Shown here: positions 18,156-26,222 of the stretch, piece after piece | How the letters are laid out: the number at the start of each line of letters is the position of its first letter | Position numbering within the stretch: the stretch's first letter is position 1 | DNA from: Solibacillus sp. FSL H8-0523 | Lineage (GTDB): Bacteria; Bacillota; Bacilli; Bacillales_A; Planococcaceae | Length of the DNA: 64,000 nucleotides | NCBI RefSeq assembly: GCF_038051985.1 | Contig: NZ_CP150291.1 | Coordinates: forward strand, 992,001 to 1,056,000 | Direction: 5' to 3' | Made by a program: the position numbers and the translations under genes | Notes under the pieces: model-generated | Told to the model about the DNA's origin: nothing | What the model saw: only the letters and a program-made list of their open reading frames with translations | Database searches by the model: none

Positions 18156-19451
18156 TTGATAAACCCAATCAACTTAAAGAATCATCGTTCTGTAACAGGA
18201 GCCACTGACGCGAATTGGCCCGTTTACCAACCACTTGTGACGGCAATTCACGACAAATTACATGAACACAATGTACCAGGAACCGGATGGCTACAAGACC
18301 CGCTCGAACAAAATAGCTCCGTCTTATTCGAGTTAAATTGGCTCGTCGAAGAAATACAAGCACAGGCAGACACTCTAATTGTCATTGGCGTTGGTGGTTC
18401 CTATAACGGCACAAAGGCGGTACAACAAGCATTAACGCCTTATTTTAAAGAGTCCGATATTGAAATCATTTATGCGGGGCATAATTTAAGTGGCGCCTAT
18501 ATGGAGCAGCTGTTACAGCATTTGCAGCACAAAAATCCGTATGTTTACGTTGTTTCTAAATCTGGTACAACACTTGAAACATGCCTTACATTTCGTTTGT
18601 TAACACAATTTATGAAAACTAAGTTTGGTCAAAATTACAGCGACCGTATCCTTGTGGCAACGGATGAAACGAGTAGTCCATTACGGGAAATTGCTAAGCT
18701 GAATCATTACCGCTGCTTTCCCATTCCGACTACGATTGGTGGGCGGTACTCACTTTTTACCGTTGTGAGCTTATTGCCTTTAGCGGTAGCAGGAATTGAC
18801 ATCATCGAGGTGTTAAAGGGTGCGAGTACTGCAGCTAAACAGCTTTCAAAAAGGGAAATTCACCACAATATTGCTTATCAATATGCCATTTTACGTCATG
18901 AATATTATAAAAAGGGTTACCACGTAGAGTTGCTCGCTTCATTCGAGCCATGCTTAACGACACTACACGAATGGTGGAAGCAGCTCTTTGGTGAAAGTGA
19001 AGGCAAACAGCAAAAAGGCTTGTTTCCAACGAGTGCAAATTATTCAACGGATTTGCATTCAATTGGGCAGTTCATTCAGCAAGGCAACCCCATTTTATTT
19101 GAAACAATCCTATCATTTGGTCAAATGGAGGGCGATGTCGTCATTCCGCACGACCAAAACAATATAGATCAGCTGAATGATTTAGCGAATCGTAGCTTTA
19201 ATGAAATCAATTGCCATACAAAAGAGGGTGTCATTAGAGCGCATCTAGACGCAGGTGTGCCAGTGATTGAGCTTGAGGTTCACAAGCTCGATGCCTATCA
19301 TGTCGGGTACTTATGCTACTTTTTTATGAAAGCATGTGCCATGAGTGCGTGTTTACTAGGTGTGAATCCATTTGATCAGCCGGGTGTGGAGCATTATAAA
19401 CGGAAAACACTGGAGTCCTTAACAAATTCAGTTGTGCACTCGATGAAATAG
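18156..19451 (+). CDS. pgi: Glucose-6-phosphate isomerase
   Basis: 431 residues, TTG start. It interconverts glucose-6-P and fructose-6-P, supplying precursor for UDP-glucose or amino sugars. Recognisable segments are SKSGTTLETCLTFRLL (sugar-phosphate loop), GGRYSLFTVVSLLP, WWKQLFGESEGK (catalytic Glu region), DLHSIGQF (His), and NPFDQPGVEHYKRKT (Lys). All key residues seem present. It is about 20 residues shorter than the usual Bacillus enzyme, and its sequence is noticeably diverged from housekeeping forms. It may therefore be a polysaccharide-dedicated copy, but whether another pgi exists cannot be seen here. The ribosome site before the TTG (AAAGAGTGAG) is modest. Confidence 0.88.
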   Translation: MINPINLKNHRSVTGATDANWPVYQPLVTAIHDKLHEHNVPGTGWLQDPLEQNSSVLFELNWLVEEIQAQADTLIVIGVGGSYNGTKAVQQALTPYFKESDIEIIYAGHNLSGAYMEQLLQHLQHKNPYVYVVSKSGTTLETCLTFRLLTQFMKTKFGQNYSDRILVATDETSSPLREIAKLNHYRCFPIPTTIGGRYSLFTVVSLLPLAVAGIDIIEVLKGASTAAKQLSKREIHHNIAYQYAILRHEYYKKGYHVELLASFEPCLTTLHEWWKQLFGESEGKQQKGLFPTSANYSTDLHSIGQFIQQGNPILFETILSFGQMEGDVVIPHDQNNIDQLNDLANRSFNEINCHTKEGVIRAHLDAGVPVIELEVHKLDAYHVGYLCYFFMKACAMSACLLGVNPFDQPGVEHYKRKTLESLTNSVVHSMK

Positions 19452-19489
19452 CGGGAAGTTATGATTATTCGAAGAGAGGGGCATTGTTC

Positions 19490-20458
19490 ATGATATTAGT
19501 AGTTGGTGGGGCTGGCTATATTGGCAGTCATGTCGTCAAACATTTAGTACAAACCGCGCAAGTCGTTGTGTACGATAATTTATCAACGGGTCATAAGGAA
19601 GCGGTTGATCCGAAGGCGATTTTTATTGAAGGTGATTTAGCAGATGAACAACGCTTAACGCAAGTATTTACACTGTTTCCTATTGAAGCCGTTATGCATT
19701 TCGCCACAGTTAGTGGAGTAGCGGAATCGATTAGAAACCCACAGCGTTATTACGAAAATAATGTGGGTGCTACATTAAGTTTACTTACCGTGATGCGCAA
19801 TTGTCAGGTGAAGAATATTATTTTTTCATCGTCCGCTGCCACCTATGCGCCGAGTGAAGAATTATTACACGAGGGAAGTCCGGTCGCCCCTACGAATCCG
19901 TACGGGCGTTCAAACGGTTTTGTAGAGCAAATATTACAAGATTATGCACATGCCTATCAGTTTAATTGTACCGTACTACGTCATTTTAATGTCGCGGGTG
20001 CAAGTGCGGATGGTGAGATTGGTGAAAGGCATGTCCCAGAAACCCATCTTATTCCGACGGTTTTACAGCATTTGCGAGGCGAATTAGAAACCGTTAAGTT
20101 ATATGGCGATACGTATCCTACTGAGGACGGAACCTGTATTCGCGATTATGTTCACGTAGAAGACTTGGCCAATGCCCATATTCTAGCACTCGAAGCGTTG
20201 CTGCAAAGGGAGGCTGATTTTACGATTTACAATATTGGTAATGAACTAGGCTTTTCAGTGAAAGAAATCATAGAACAGTGTGAGCAAGTAACAGGAAAAA
20301 GCGCCAACATTGAACTGACGCATAAGCGAGCAGGCGATGCAGCTATTCTAGTGGCCAGCACGAAAAAAATTCAACGAGAACTCGGCTGGCAACCGGAAAA
20401 AACCTTACAGCACATGATTGAACACGCATGGCATTGGCAGAAACGAGCGGTTTATTAA
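19490..20458 (+). CDS. GalE-like UDP-hexose 4-epimerase with altered catalytic motif
   Basis: 322 residues from ATG 19490, placed after GAGAGGGG at about 19473-19480; an in-frame TTG at 19484 is too near. N-terminal VVGGAGYIGSHV binds NAD. The body follows GalE: YDNLSTGHKEAV, YYENNVGATLSLL, SSSAATYAPSEE, VLRHFNVAGA, DGTCIRDYVHVEDLANAH. However the YxxxK motif reads YGRSN (codons TAC GGG CGT TCA AAC), so the catalytic lysine is replaced by asparagine. HFATVSGVAESI also differs from the common FAAxxxVGES. It may be inactive or changed in function. A canonical GalE with YGETK lies at 22557-23603. Confidence 0.85.
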   Translation: MILVVGGAGYIGSHVVKHLVQTAQVVVYDNLSTGHKEAVDPKAIFIEGDLADEQRLTQVFTLFPIEAVMHFATVSGVAESIRNPQRYYENNVGATLSLLTVMRNCQVKNIIFSSSAATYAPSEELLHEGSPVAPTNPYGRSNGFVEQILQDYAHAYQFNCTVLRHFNVAGASADGEIGERHVPETHLIPTVLQHLRGELETVKLYGDTYPTEDGTCIRDYVHVEDLANAHILALEALLQREADFTIYNIGNELGFSVKEIIEQCEQVTGKSANIELTHKRAGDAAILVASTKKIQRELGWQPEKTLQHMIEHAWHWQKRAVY

Positions 20459-20551
20459 AAATGTAATATTGCTCGTTGTACTGTACTGAATAAGATAAAG
20501 CAGAGCATTGATTTAAGTAGATTAAATGAAAAAGGAATAACTTTTAACTAC

Positions 20552-20880
20552 CAAAAAGTCCTGCTCCTGGCGCTCCGCTTTCGTCGCAAAAGCGCAAGCG
20601 GCTTGGTTTCACGTTCTTAACTTAATAACGAGAGTGACATTTTATGATTGGCTGGCATCGCAAACGGCATGAAAGGAAAATTCTAAAACACTTTTTAGAA
20701 TTTTTCTTTGCGCCGAGGATGGTGAGAATTCATTTTGACCACCGCAGAAGCACCGCCTCAAGCGGCTAAACTCACATGGTGCGAGTTAATGTGCCTGTCG
20801 CTTCGCTTTCGGCACAGAATTCAAAGTCAGCCGATCCTGACTTTGAATTTGCTTTCTTGCCGTAGCCAGCCAATTAATAA
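20552..20880. repeat. Hairpin-rich intergenic element upstream of ymdB
   Basis: The 550-bp gap between galE-like and ymdB holds no convincing gene but several perfect inverted repeats. AAAATTCTAAAA/TTTTAGAATTTT is at 20677-20704. AATTCAAAGTCAG/CTGACTTTGAATT is at 20818-20849. TGTGCC/GGCACA is at about 20790-20816. An outer 10-bp pair ATTGGCTGGC (20647-20656) and GCCAGCCAAT (20865-20874) encloses them. A GC-rich segment with CGCTTT/AAAGCG lies at 20570-20605. The nested layout resembles a small non-autonomous mobile repeat or a folded RNA. Copy number elsewhere is unknown. Confidence 0.6.
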
Positions 20881-21010
20881 AGTGAAATGCTATTTGAATT
20901 GCCTACATAAGTAAAACAGTGTTAAAATAATAAGATGTGTTACTTCTTTTGGCACGTCGAAATGTGCGAATGGAAGATATAATTGAACGATTAGAAAGTG
21001 TGGTTTATTT

Positions 21011-21808
21011 ATGAAAGTATTATTTATTGGTGATATCGTTGGTTCTATTGGGCGCGATGCAGTAGAGCAGTATTTACCGCGTTTAAAGAAAAAGTATAAT
21101 TTAGATGTTGTCATTGCAAACGGTGAAAACGCAGCAGCAGGCCGCGGGATTACACGTGCTATTTATACGGATTTATTACAAATGGGTGTGGACGTCATTA
21201 CGATGGGGAACCACACGTGGGATAACAAAGACATTTTTGATTTTATCGATGATGCTGATTATTTAGTACGCCCGGCGAACTTCTCGAAAGACGCACCAGG
21301 TCAAGGGATGACGCAAGTAACGAAAAATGGTGTGACAATCTCAGTTATTAACTTACATGGTCGTGTGTTTTTACCGCCACATGAAGATCCATTTGCTATG
21401 GGCTTAGAGCTTGTTGAAGAGGCACGTAAAACATCACCAGTTGTTTTCGTTGATTTCCATGCAGAAGCAACAAGTGAAAAAATTGCATTAAGTTGGCATT
21501 TAGAAGGTAAAGCGTCGGTTGTTGTTGGTACGCATACACATGTACAAACAGCTGATAACCGCATCTACCCAGGAGGTACGGCGTATATTACTGATGTTGG
21601 TATGACAGGCCCTTACGATGAAGTACTAGGTATGGGGAAAGACAATGTCATTTATAAATTCTTAACAAACATGCCTGCACGCTACGAGGTACCGAAAAGA
21701 GGCCGCGCCGTATTAAGTGCCTTCTTCGTAGAGATTGATGATAATACAGGAAAAGCAATCCGCCAAGAGCGCGTGCTAATTAACGAAGACAATCCATTTC
21801 GTGGATAA
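21011..21808 (+). CDS. ymdB: 2',3'-cyclic nucleotide phosphodiesterase YmdB
   Basis: 265 residues. Metallophosphoesterase of the YmdB (TIGR00282) type: FIGDIVGSIGRDAV (Asp metal ligand), ANGENAAAGRGI (Asn/Glu ligands), GNHTWDNKDI (NHxxD), VDFHAEATSEK and VVGTHTHVQTADN (His ligands). In B. subtilis YmdB controls the switch between motility and biofilm-matrix expression, and its gene sits between rny and spoVS. Here no rny precedes it and spoVS is some 25 kb downstream, with polysaccharide genes on both sides. Only a weak ribosome site (AGAAAGTGTGG) precedes the ATG. Confidence 0.95.
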   Translation: MKVLFIGDIVGSIGRDAVEQYLPRLKKKYNLDVVIANGENAAAGRGITRAIYTDLLQMGVDVITMGNHTWDNKDIFDFIDDADYLVRPANFSKDAPGQGMTQVTKNGVTISVINLHGRVFLPPHEDPFAMGLELVEEARKTSPVVFVDFHAEATSEKIALSWHLEGKASVVVGTHTHVQTADNRIYPGGTAYITDVGMTGPYDEVLGMGKDNVIYKFLTNMPARYEVPKRGRAVLSAFFVEIDDNTGKAIRQERVLINEDNPFRG

Positions 21809-21823
21809 CTAAAAAATCTAAAT

Positions 21824-21868
21824 ACCTATCGTTCGGGGTTACCCGTTTTCTAACGATAGGTGTTTTTT
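21824..21868 (+). terminator. Terminator after ymdB
   Basis: Arms ACCTATCGTT (21824-21833) and AACGATAGGT (21852-21861), with a further GGG/CCC pairing inside, followed by GTTTTTTG. It starts 15 bases after the ymdB stop, so ymdB is not cotranscribed with the VanZ-like gene except by readthrough. Confidence 0.88.
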
Positions 21869-21948
21869 GTTTCCTAATTTTAGATAAAACCGAATGAGTA
21901 TTCAAATAATAGGATAAGACTGGATAGTGGAGGTGGAAATAACCGAAC

Positions 21949-22413
21949 ATGCGAAAATATATTATTTGGATTATCGTAATTATATGGATGCTGCTGATCT
22001 TTTATTTTTCTCAACAACCGGTCGAAAAATCGAGTGATTTAAGCTCAGGCATAACCGAACGAATTATTGAAATGGTCGATATTATTGCGCCGACGGATGA
22101 GTTATCAGTGGACCGATTGCATCACATCATTCGAAAAAACGCGCATTTCTTTATTTTTTTCTGCCTCGGTTTGTTCGTGTTTACCGCATTAAAGAACCGT
22201 AAGATGAAAGGTTTTAGAAAAGAACGAGTTGCGTTTTACATTTGTATGCTCTATGCGATATCAGATGAAGTCCATCAGTTATTTGTCTCAGGGCGAGGCG
22301 CTCAGGTAAAGGATGTGCTCATTGATAGCGCGGGTGCAGCTTGTGGCATTCTAGTAGCTTCACTAATCAGTTCTTTTGTAAAAAGTAGAAAGCGTATGAA
22401 AGAAGCCGCGTAA
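21949..22413 (+). CDS. VanZ-like family membrane protein
   Basis: 154 residues with four hydrophobic segments: about 3-19, a central one after the conserved RKNAHFFIFFCLGLF, one at AFYICMLYAISDEVHQLFVSGRG, and a final DVLIDSAGAACGILVASLI. These strings (KNAHF, SDExHQLFxxGR, DVxIDxxGAxxG) define the VanZ-like family. Its general biochemical role is unsettled; VanZ itself gives low-level teicoplanin resistance. A GTGGAGGTGGA ribosome site precedes the ATG. The gene is single, with terminators on both sides. Confidence 0.9.
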   Translation: MRKYIIWIIVIIWMLLIFYFSQQPVEKSSDLSSGITERIIEMVDIIAPTDELSVDRLHHIIRKNAHFFIFFCLGLFVFTALKNRKMKGFRKERVAFYICMLYAISDEVHQLFVSGRGAQVKDVLIDSAGAACGILVASLISSFVKSRKRMKEAA

Positions 22414-22437
22414 TAATAGAAGAATACGAGAGTTGAA

Positions 22438-22482
22438 AGAGGATAGAACTTTGTCGAATACAAGGTTCTGTTCTCTTTTTTT
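22438..22482 (+). terminator. Terminator after the VanZ-like gene
   Basis: Stem AGAGGATAGAACTT / AAGGTTCTGTTCTCT with G-T pairs and a short loop, followed by seven or eight T (to about 22482). It insulates the second polysaccharide locus from upstream genes. Confidence 0.85.
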
Positions 22483-22556
22483 AGCGTATTTGAATAATTT
22501 TGGAATTTAATGAATAAGCTAACTGTTAGAAAGACCACGGGCAGGATGTAGATCGA

Positions 22557-23603
22557 TTGTGCCCTTACTCGAAAACTAGTAACAGAGGAGGGACGACAAC
22601 GAATATTTTAGTAACGGGTGGTGCGGGATACATTGGAACACATACGTGTATAGCGCTTATTGAAGCAGGTCATACAGTGGTTGTCGCGGATAATCTCAGC
22701 AATAGTAAAAGAGAGTCCATAGAAACTATCAAACGGATTACGAATCAAGAAATTCCTTTTTACGAGGTGGATATATCCGATAGACAAGCGGTTGAGCGAA
22801 TTTTTGAAACAAATCACATTGACGGTGTCATTCATTTCGCCGGATTAAAGGCGGTCGGTGAATCGGTAGAAAAACCAGCAACGTATTACGAGAATAATCT
22901 GATCAGTACGCTTGTGCTGGTGAACAGTTGTTTAAAATATGGCATTAATCGATTTGTATTTAGCTCGTCGGCTACGGTATACGGTGAAAACGAGGTGCCA
23001 TTTGTAGAGACAATGGAGCGATACCCGACAACCAACCCATATGGTGAAACAAAAGCCATGTGTGAGCGGATTTTAACAGATATCGCAAAGGCCAATCCCT
23101 TATTTTCCGTGTCACTTCTACGTTATTTTAATCCAGTCGGTGCCCATGAAAGTGGGTTGATTGGAGAAGTACCAACTGGCATTCCGAATAATTTAATGCC
23201 CTATCTAACACAAGTTGCGAAAGGCAAAATAGACGATTTAAGCATCTTTGGCAATGACTATCCAACAATTGATGGCACCGGTGTACGTGATTATATTCAT
23301 GTGATGGATTTAGCAGAAGGGCATGTGGCTGCGTTAACCTACCTCAAAAAAGGTGCCCATATTTATAATCTTGGAACAGGTCAAGGCACGAGCGTTTTAC
23401 AGCTAGTAAAAGCCTTTGAACAGGCGAATGGTGTGACGATAAGCTATAAAATGGTACCTCGTCGATCAGGCGATATCGCGTGCTGTTATGCAGATGTAGA
23501 CAAGGCAAGAAGAGAACTACAATGGATCGCAAAACGCGATGTCATCACCATGTGCAAAGACGCCTGGCGATTTGAGCAAAATAATCTGCATCAAGAGGTG
23601 TGA
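22557..23603 (+). CDS. galE: UDP-glucose 4-epimerase GalE, start codon position anomalous
   Basis: Extended SDR with ILVTGGAGYIGTHT (NAD loop), DNLSNSKRES, SSSATVYGE, YGETK (YxxxK intact), LRYFNPVGAHESGLIGE and GTGVRDYIHVMDLAEGH, all typical of UDP-glucose/UDP-GlcNAc 4-epimerases. It feeds UDP-Gal or UDP-GalNAc to the locus. The family N-terminus MNILVTGGAGYIG would begin at 22599, where the codon is ACG. AGAGGAGGG (22584-22592) is ideally spaced for it. The coordinate given is the nearest standard in-frame start, TTG 22557, which adds 14 residues and lies upstream of the ribosome site. Overlapping the stop is a 14-bp palindrome GTGAAAATTTTCAC (23600-23613). Confidence 0.85.
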   Translation: MCPYSKTSNRGGTTTNILVTGGAGYIGTHTCIALIEAGHTVVVADNLSNSKRESIETIKRITNQEIPFYEVDISDRQAVERIFETNHIDGVIHFAGLKAVGESVEKPATYYENNLISTLVLVNSCLKYGINRFVFSSSATVYGENEVPFVETMERYPTTNPYGETKAMCERILTDIAKANPLFSVSLLRYFNPVGAHESGLIGEVPTGIPNNLMPYLTQVAKGKIDDLSIFGNDYPTIDGTGVRDYIHVMDLAEGHVAALTYLKKGAHIYNLGTGQGTSVLQLVKAFEQANGVTISYKMVPRRSGDIACCYADVDKARRELQWIAKRDVITMCKDAWRFEQNNLHQEV

Positions 23604-23697
23604 AAATTTTCACCACAAGGAATACAACGCGGTTACAGCAACATATAATCTAAATCACGCGTTCTAAATGCACGACTATTTTTAGGGAGGATAAATA

Positions 23698-25539
23698 GTG
23701 AATTACACAGCTCGGTATACGATATTTTCCATTCTCGATTCACTTATTGTGTTATCAGCGATTTATATTAGTTATTTTTTATTGCATCCGACACTTAAGA
23801 TTTCCGCGGATTCATTGCTTATCCTGAGCGCCATAACCTTGCTAATGAGCTATCATATTATGGCGTATTTCTTCCAACTCTATAATCGGATTTGGAGTTT
23901 AGCATCAGTCAGAGAATTGCTGACTATCAGTTATGCGGTGACGACAGCTGTAGTAACCGCAAGTGTCATGCAATATGTACTAAAAGGCGATGTGTATGTG
24001 CGCATTATGATTGTGACGTGGCTCTTACTCATTCTGTTAATCGGGGGCTCACGCTTTTTACTTAGAATTGCGCACGATCGGACGACAACTCAACCGAATG
24101 GCGATTTGAAAAAAGTACTCATCATTGGCGCGGGAGAAGCGGGGACTATGCTTTTACGTAGCATTAGAAAACATCCTGCTGAATATCAGGTCGTTGCCTT
24201 TGTCGATGATGATCGAAATAAACAGCATTTAAAATTAATGGACGTAAGTGTATGTGGCACTACAAAAGATATTCCACACATTGTGCAGGAAAAAGGGATT
24301 CAAGAAATTATTTTGGCGATTCCCTCTCTAAGTAAAAGAGAAATTCAAGAAATTTATACACGGTGTGTCGCGACAAAAGCAACGATAAAAATCATGCCGA
24401 AAATTGAAGATGTCATGACTGGGAAAGTTTCGGTCAATGATATGCAAGAAATCAAAATCGAAGACCTTCTTGGACGTGAAGAAGTAAAGCTCGATATGAT
24501 GGCACTCTCTAATAATCTAACAAATAAAATAATCCTCGTAACAGGTGCTGGCGGTTCTATCGGTTCAGAAATTTGCCGACAAGTAGCACAATTCCAACCA
24601 CAACAACTCATCTTACTCGGTCACGGAGAAAATTCCATTTACACAATCCACCTCGAGTTATCAGAAAAAATAGAATACAAAGGCGTGGAGTTTATTCCCG
24701 TCATTGCAGATGTACAGGACAGGGAACGGATTTTTGAAGTCGTTCAGCAGTTTCAGCCTGACGTTATTTATCATGCTGCTGCGCATAAGCATGTACCGAT
24801 GATGGAATGTAACCCACGTGAAGCGGTGAAAAATAATATTTTTGGAACAAAAAATGTAGCAGAAGCTGCGCATACATTTGGTGTGTCCAATTTTGTCATG
24901 ATTTCAACGGATAAAGCAGTGAATCCGCCAAATGTCATGGGAGCAACGAAGCGAATCGCTGAAATGATTATTCAACATTTAGCGACTTATAGTGATACGA
25001 ATTTTGCAGCGGTACGTTTTGGTAATGTGCTTGGCTCTCGCGGTAGTGTTATCCCGAGATTTAAAGCACAGATTGCTATGGGAGGCCCTGTCACAGTTAC
25101 CCATCCAGAAATGACCCGCTATTTTATGACGATTCCAGAAGCTTCGCGACTTGTGTTACAGGCCGGGGCGCTTGCGCATGGCGGGGAAGTATTCGTGCTT
25201 GATATGGGAGAGCCTTTGAAAATCGTTGACCTCGCGAAAAATTTAATTCGCTTATCCGGCTTTAGCGAAGAAGAAATTGAGATTGAATTCTCAGGCATTC
25301 GCCCAGGCGAAAAAATGTTTGAGGAATTGCTAAATGCTGCGGAAATTCAGGAGGAGCATGTCTATCCGAAAATCCACGTTGGCAAAGCGAATTGCATGGA
25401 AGCCTATCAATTGGCTGCTGTTTTAATCGAATTGGAGCAATGTCCAGTAGCGGAATTAAAACAAAAGCTGATCGATGTCGCTAATGGGAATTGGGACGCA
25501 ACCACTAAAGAAATTCACTTGCTTAATAAGGCGTTATAA
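23698..25539 (+). CDS. Membrane-bound nucleoside-diphosphate-sugar 4,6-dehydratase (CapD/EpsC/PglF family), copy 2
   Basis: 613 residues, GTG start after AGGGAGGA. Layout matches the copy at 3952-5790: about four N-terminal membrane helices, a first Rossmann domain (VLIIGAGEAGT), a second one (IILVTGAGGSIGSE) and the catalytic STDKAVNPPNVMGATKR (MxxxK). Long stretches are identical in protein, such as NIFGTKNVAEAAH and SGIRPGEKM, while the N-terminal helices differ more. It should make a UDP-4-keto-6-deoxy-HexNAc for the second polymer. The pair is either an old duplication or independent acquisition of the standard first-step enzyme for each locus. Confidence 0.9.
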   Translation: MNYTARYTIFSILDSLIVLSAIYISYFLLHPTLKISADSLLILSAITLLMSYHIMAYFFQLYNRIWSLASVRELLTISYAVTTAVVTASVMQYVLKGDVYVRIMIVTWLLLILLIGGSRFLLRIAHDRTTTQPNGDLKKVLIIGAGEAGTMLLRSIRKHPAEYQVVAFVDDDRNKQHLKLMDVSVCGTTKDIPHIVQEKGIQEIILAIPSLSKREIQEIYTRCVATKATIKIMPKIEDVMTGKVSVNDMQEIKIEDLLGREEVKLDMMALSNNLTNKIILVTGAGGSIGSEICRQVAQFQPQQLILLGHGENSIYTIHLELSEKIEYKGVEFIPVIADVQDRERIFEVVQQFQPDVIYHAAAHKHVPMMECNPREAVKNNIFGTKNVAEAAHTFGVSNFVMISTDKAVNPPNVMGATKRIAEMIIQHLATYSDTNFAAVRFGNVLGSRGSVIPRFKAQIAMGGPVTVTHPEMTRYFMTIPEASRLVLQAGALAHGGEVFVLDMGEPLKIVDLAKNLIRLSGFSEEEIEIEFSGIRPGEKMFEELLNAAEIQEEHVYPKIHVGKANCMEAYQLAAVLIELEQCPVAELKQKLIDVANGNWDATTKEIHLLNKAL

Positions 25540-25581
25540 ATACACCGTTTCCTAAATTATGAGTGAAGGAGCTGGAACCCC

Positions 25582-26190
25582 TTGTATAAGATTATCAAAA
25601 GACTAATGGATATTATCTTTTCTTTTACGGCAGGCATCCTTTTATCCCCTTTATTTTTACTATTGGTGATTGCCATCAAACTCGATTCAAAAGGGCCGAT
25701 TCTTTTCAAACAAAAAAGAGTCGGCATTCATAAACGTCATTTTACGATTTTGAAATTTCGAACGATGCGTATCGATACGCCTAAAGATACACCGACTCAT
25801 TTATTAGAAAATCCTGAGCAGTATCTGACGAAAATAGGAAGATTGCTTCGGAAAACTAGTTTAGATGAGTTGCCGCAAATTTGGAACATCTTCGTTGGGC
25901 ACATCAGTTTGATTGGACCAAGACCAGCACTATGGAATCAATACGATTTAATTGCTGAACGTGATCAGTACGGGGCGAATGATATTTTACCAGGGTTAAC
26001 AGGCTGGGCTCAAATTAATGGGCGCGATGAACTGACGATTGAAGACAAAGCAAGGCTGGATGGCGATTACGTAAGGCATTTCAGTTTTTGGATGGATGTG
26101 AAGTGCTTCTTTGGAACAATCCTCAACATTTTTACAACAGTAGGAGTTGTTGAAGGCGGTACGGGTGCGATTAATTCGAAGGAACGTTAA
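25582..26190 (+). CDS. Initiating undecaprenyl-phosphate sugar-1-phosphate transferase (PglC/WcaJ family), second locus
   Basis: 202 residues, TTG start behind AAGGAGC. Short polyprenyl-phosphate sugar transferase: N-terminal hydrophobic helix (about 9-31), KLDSKGPILFKQKRVG, FTILKFRTMRIDTP, TSLDELPQIWN (catalytic Asp-Glu), ISLIGPRPALWNQYD and LPGLTGWAQINGRDE. Like its counterpart at 15316-15879, it starts repeat-unit assembly on the lipid carrier. It immediately follows the dehydratase, whose product is probably in the pathway to its substrate. Two initiating enzymes in one window imply two separately initiated polymers. Confidence 0.92.
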   Translation: MYKIIKRLMDIIFSFTAGILLSPLFLLLVIAIKLDSKGPILFKQKRVGIHKRHFTILKFRTMRIDTPKDTPTHLLENPEQYLTKIGRLLRKTSLDELPQIWNIFVGHISLIGPRPALWNQYDLIAERDQYGANDILPGLTGWAQINGRDELTIEDKARLDGDYVRHFSFWMDVKCFFGTILNIFTTVGVVEGGTGAINSKER

Positions 26191-26222
26191 ATGACATTCA
26201 ATCAGTGGAGGCTAATTTACTT

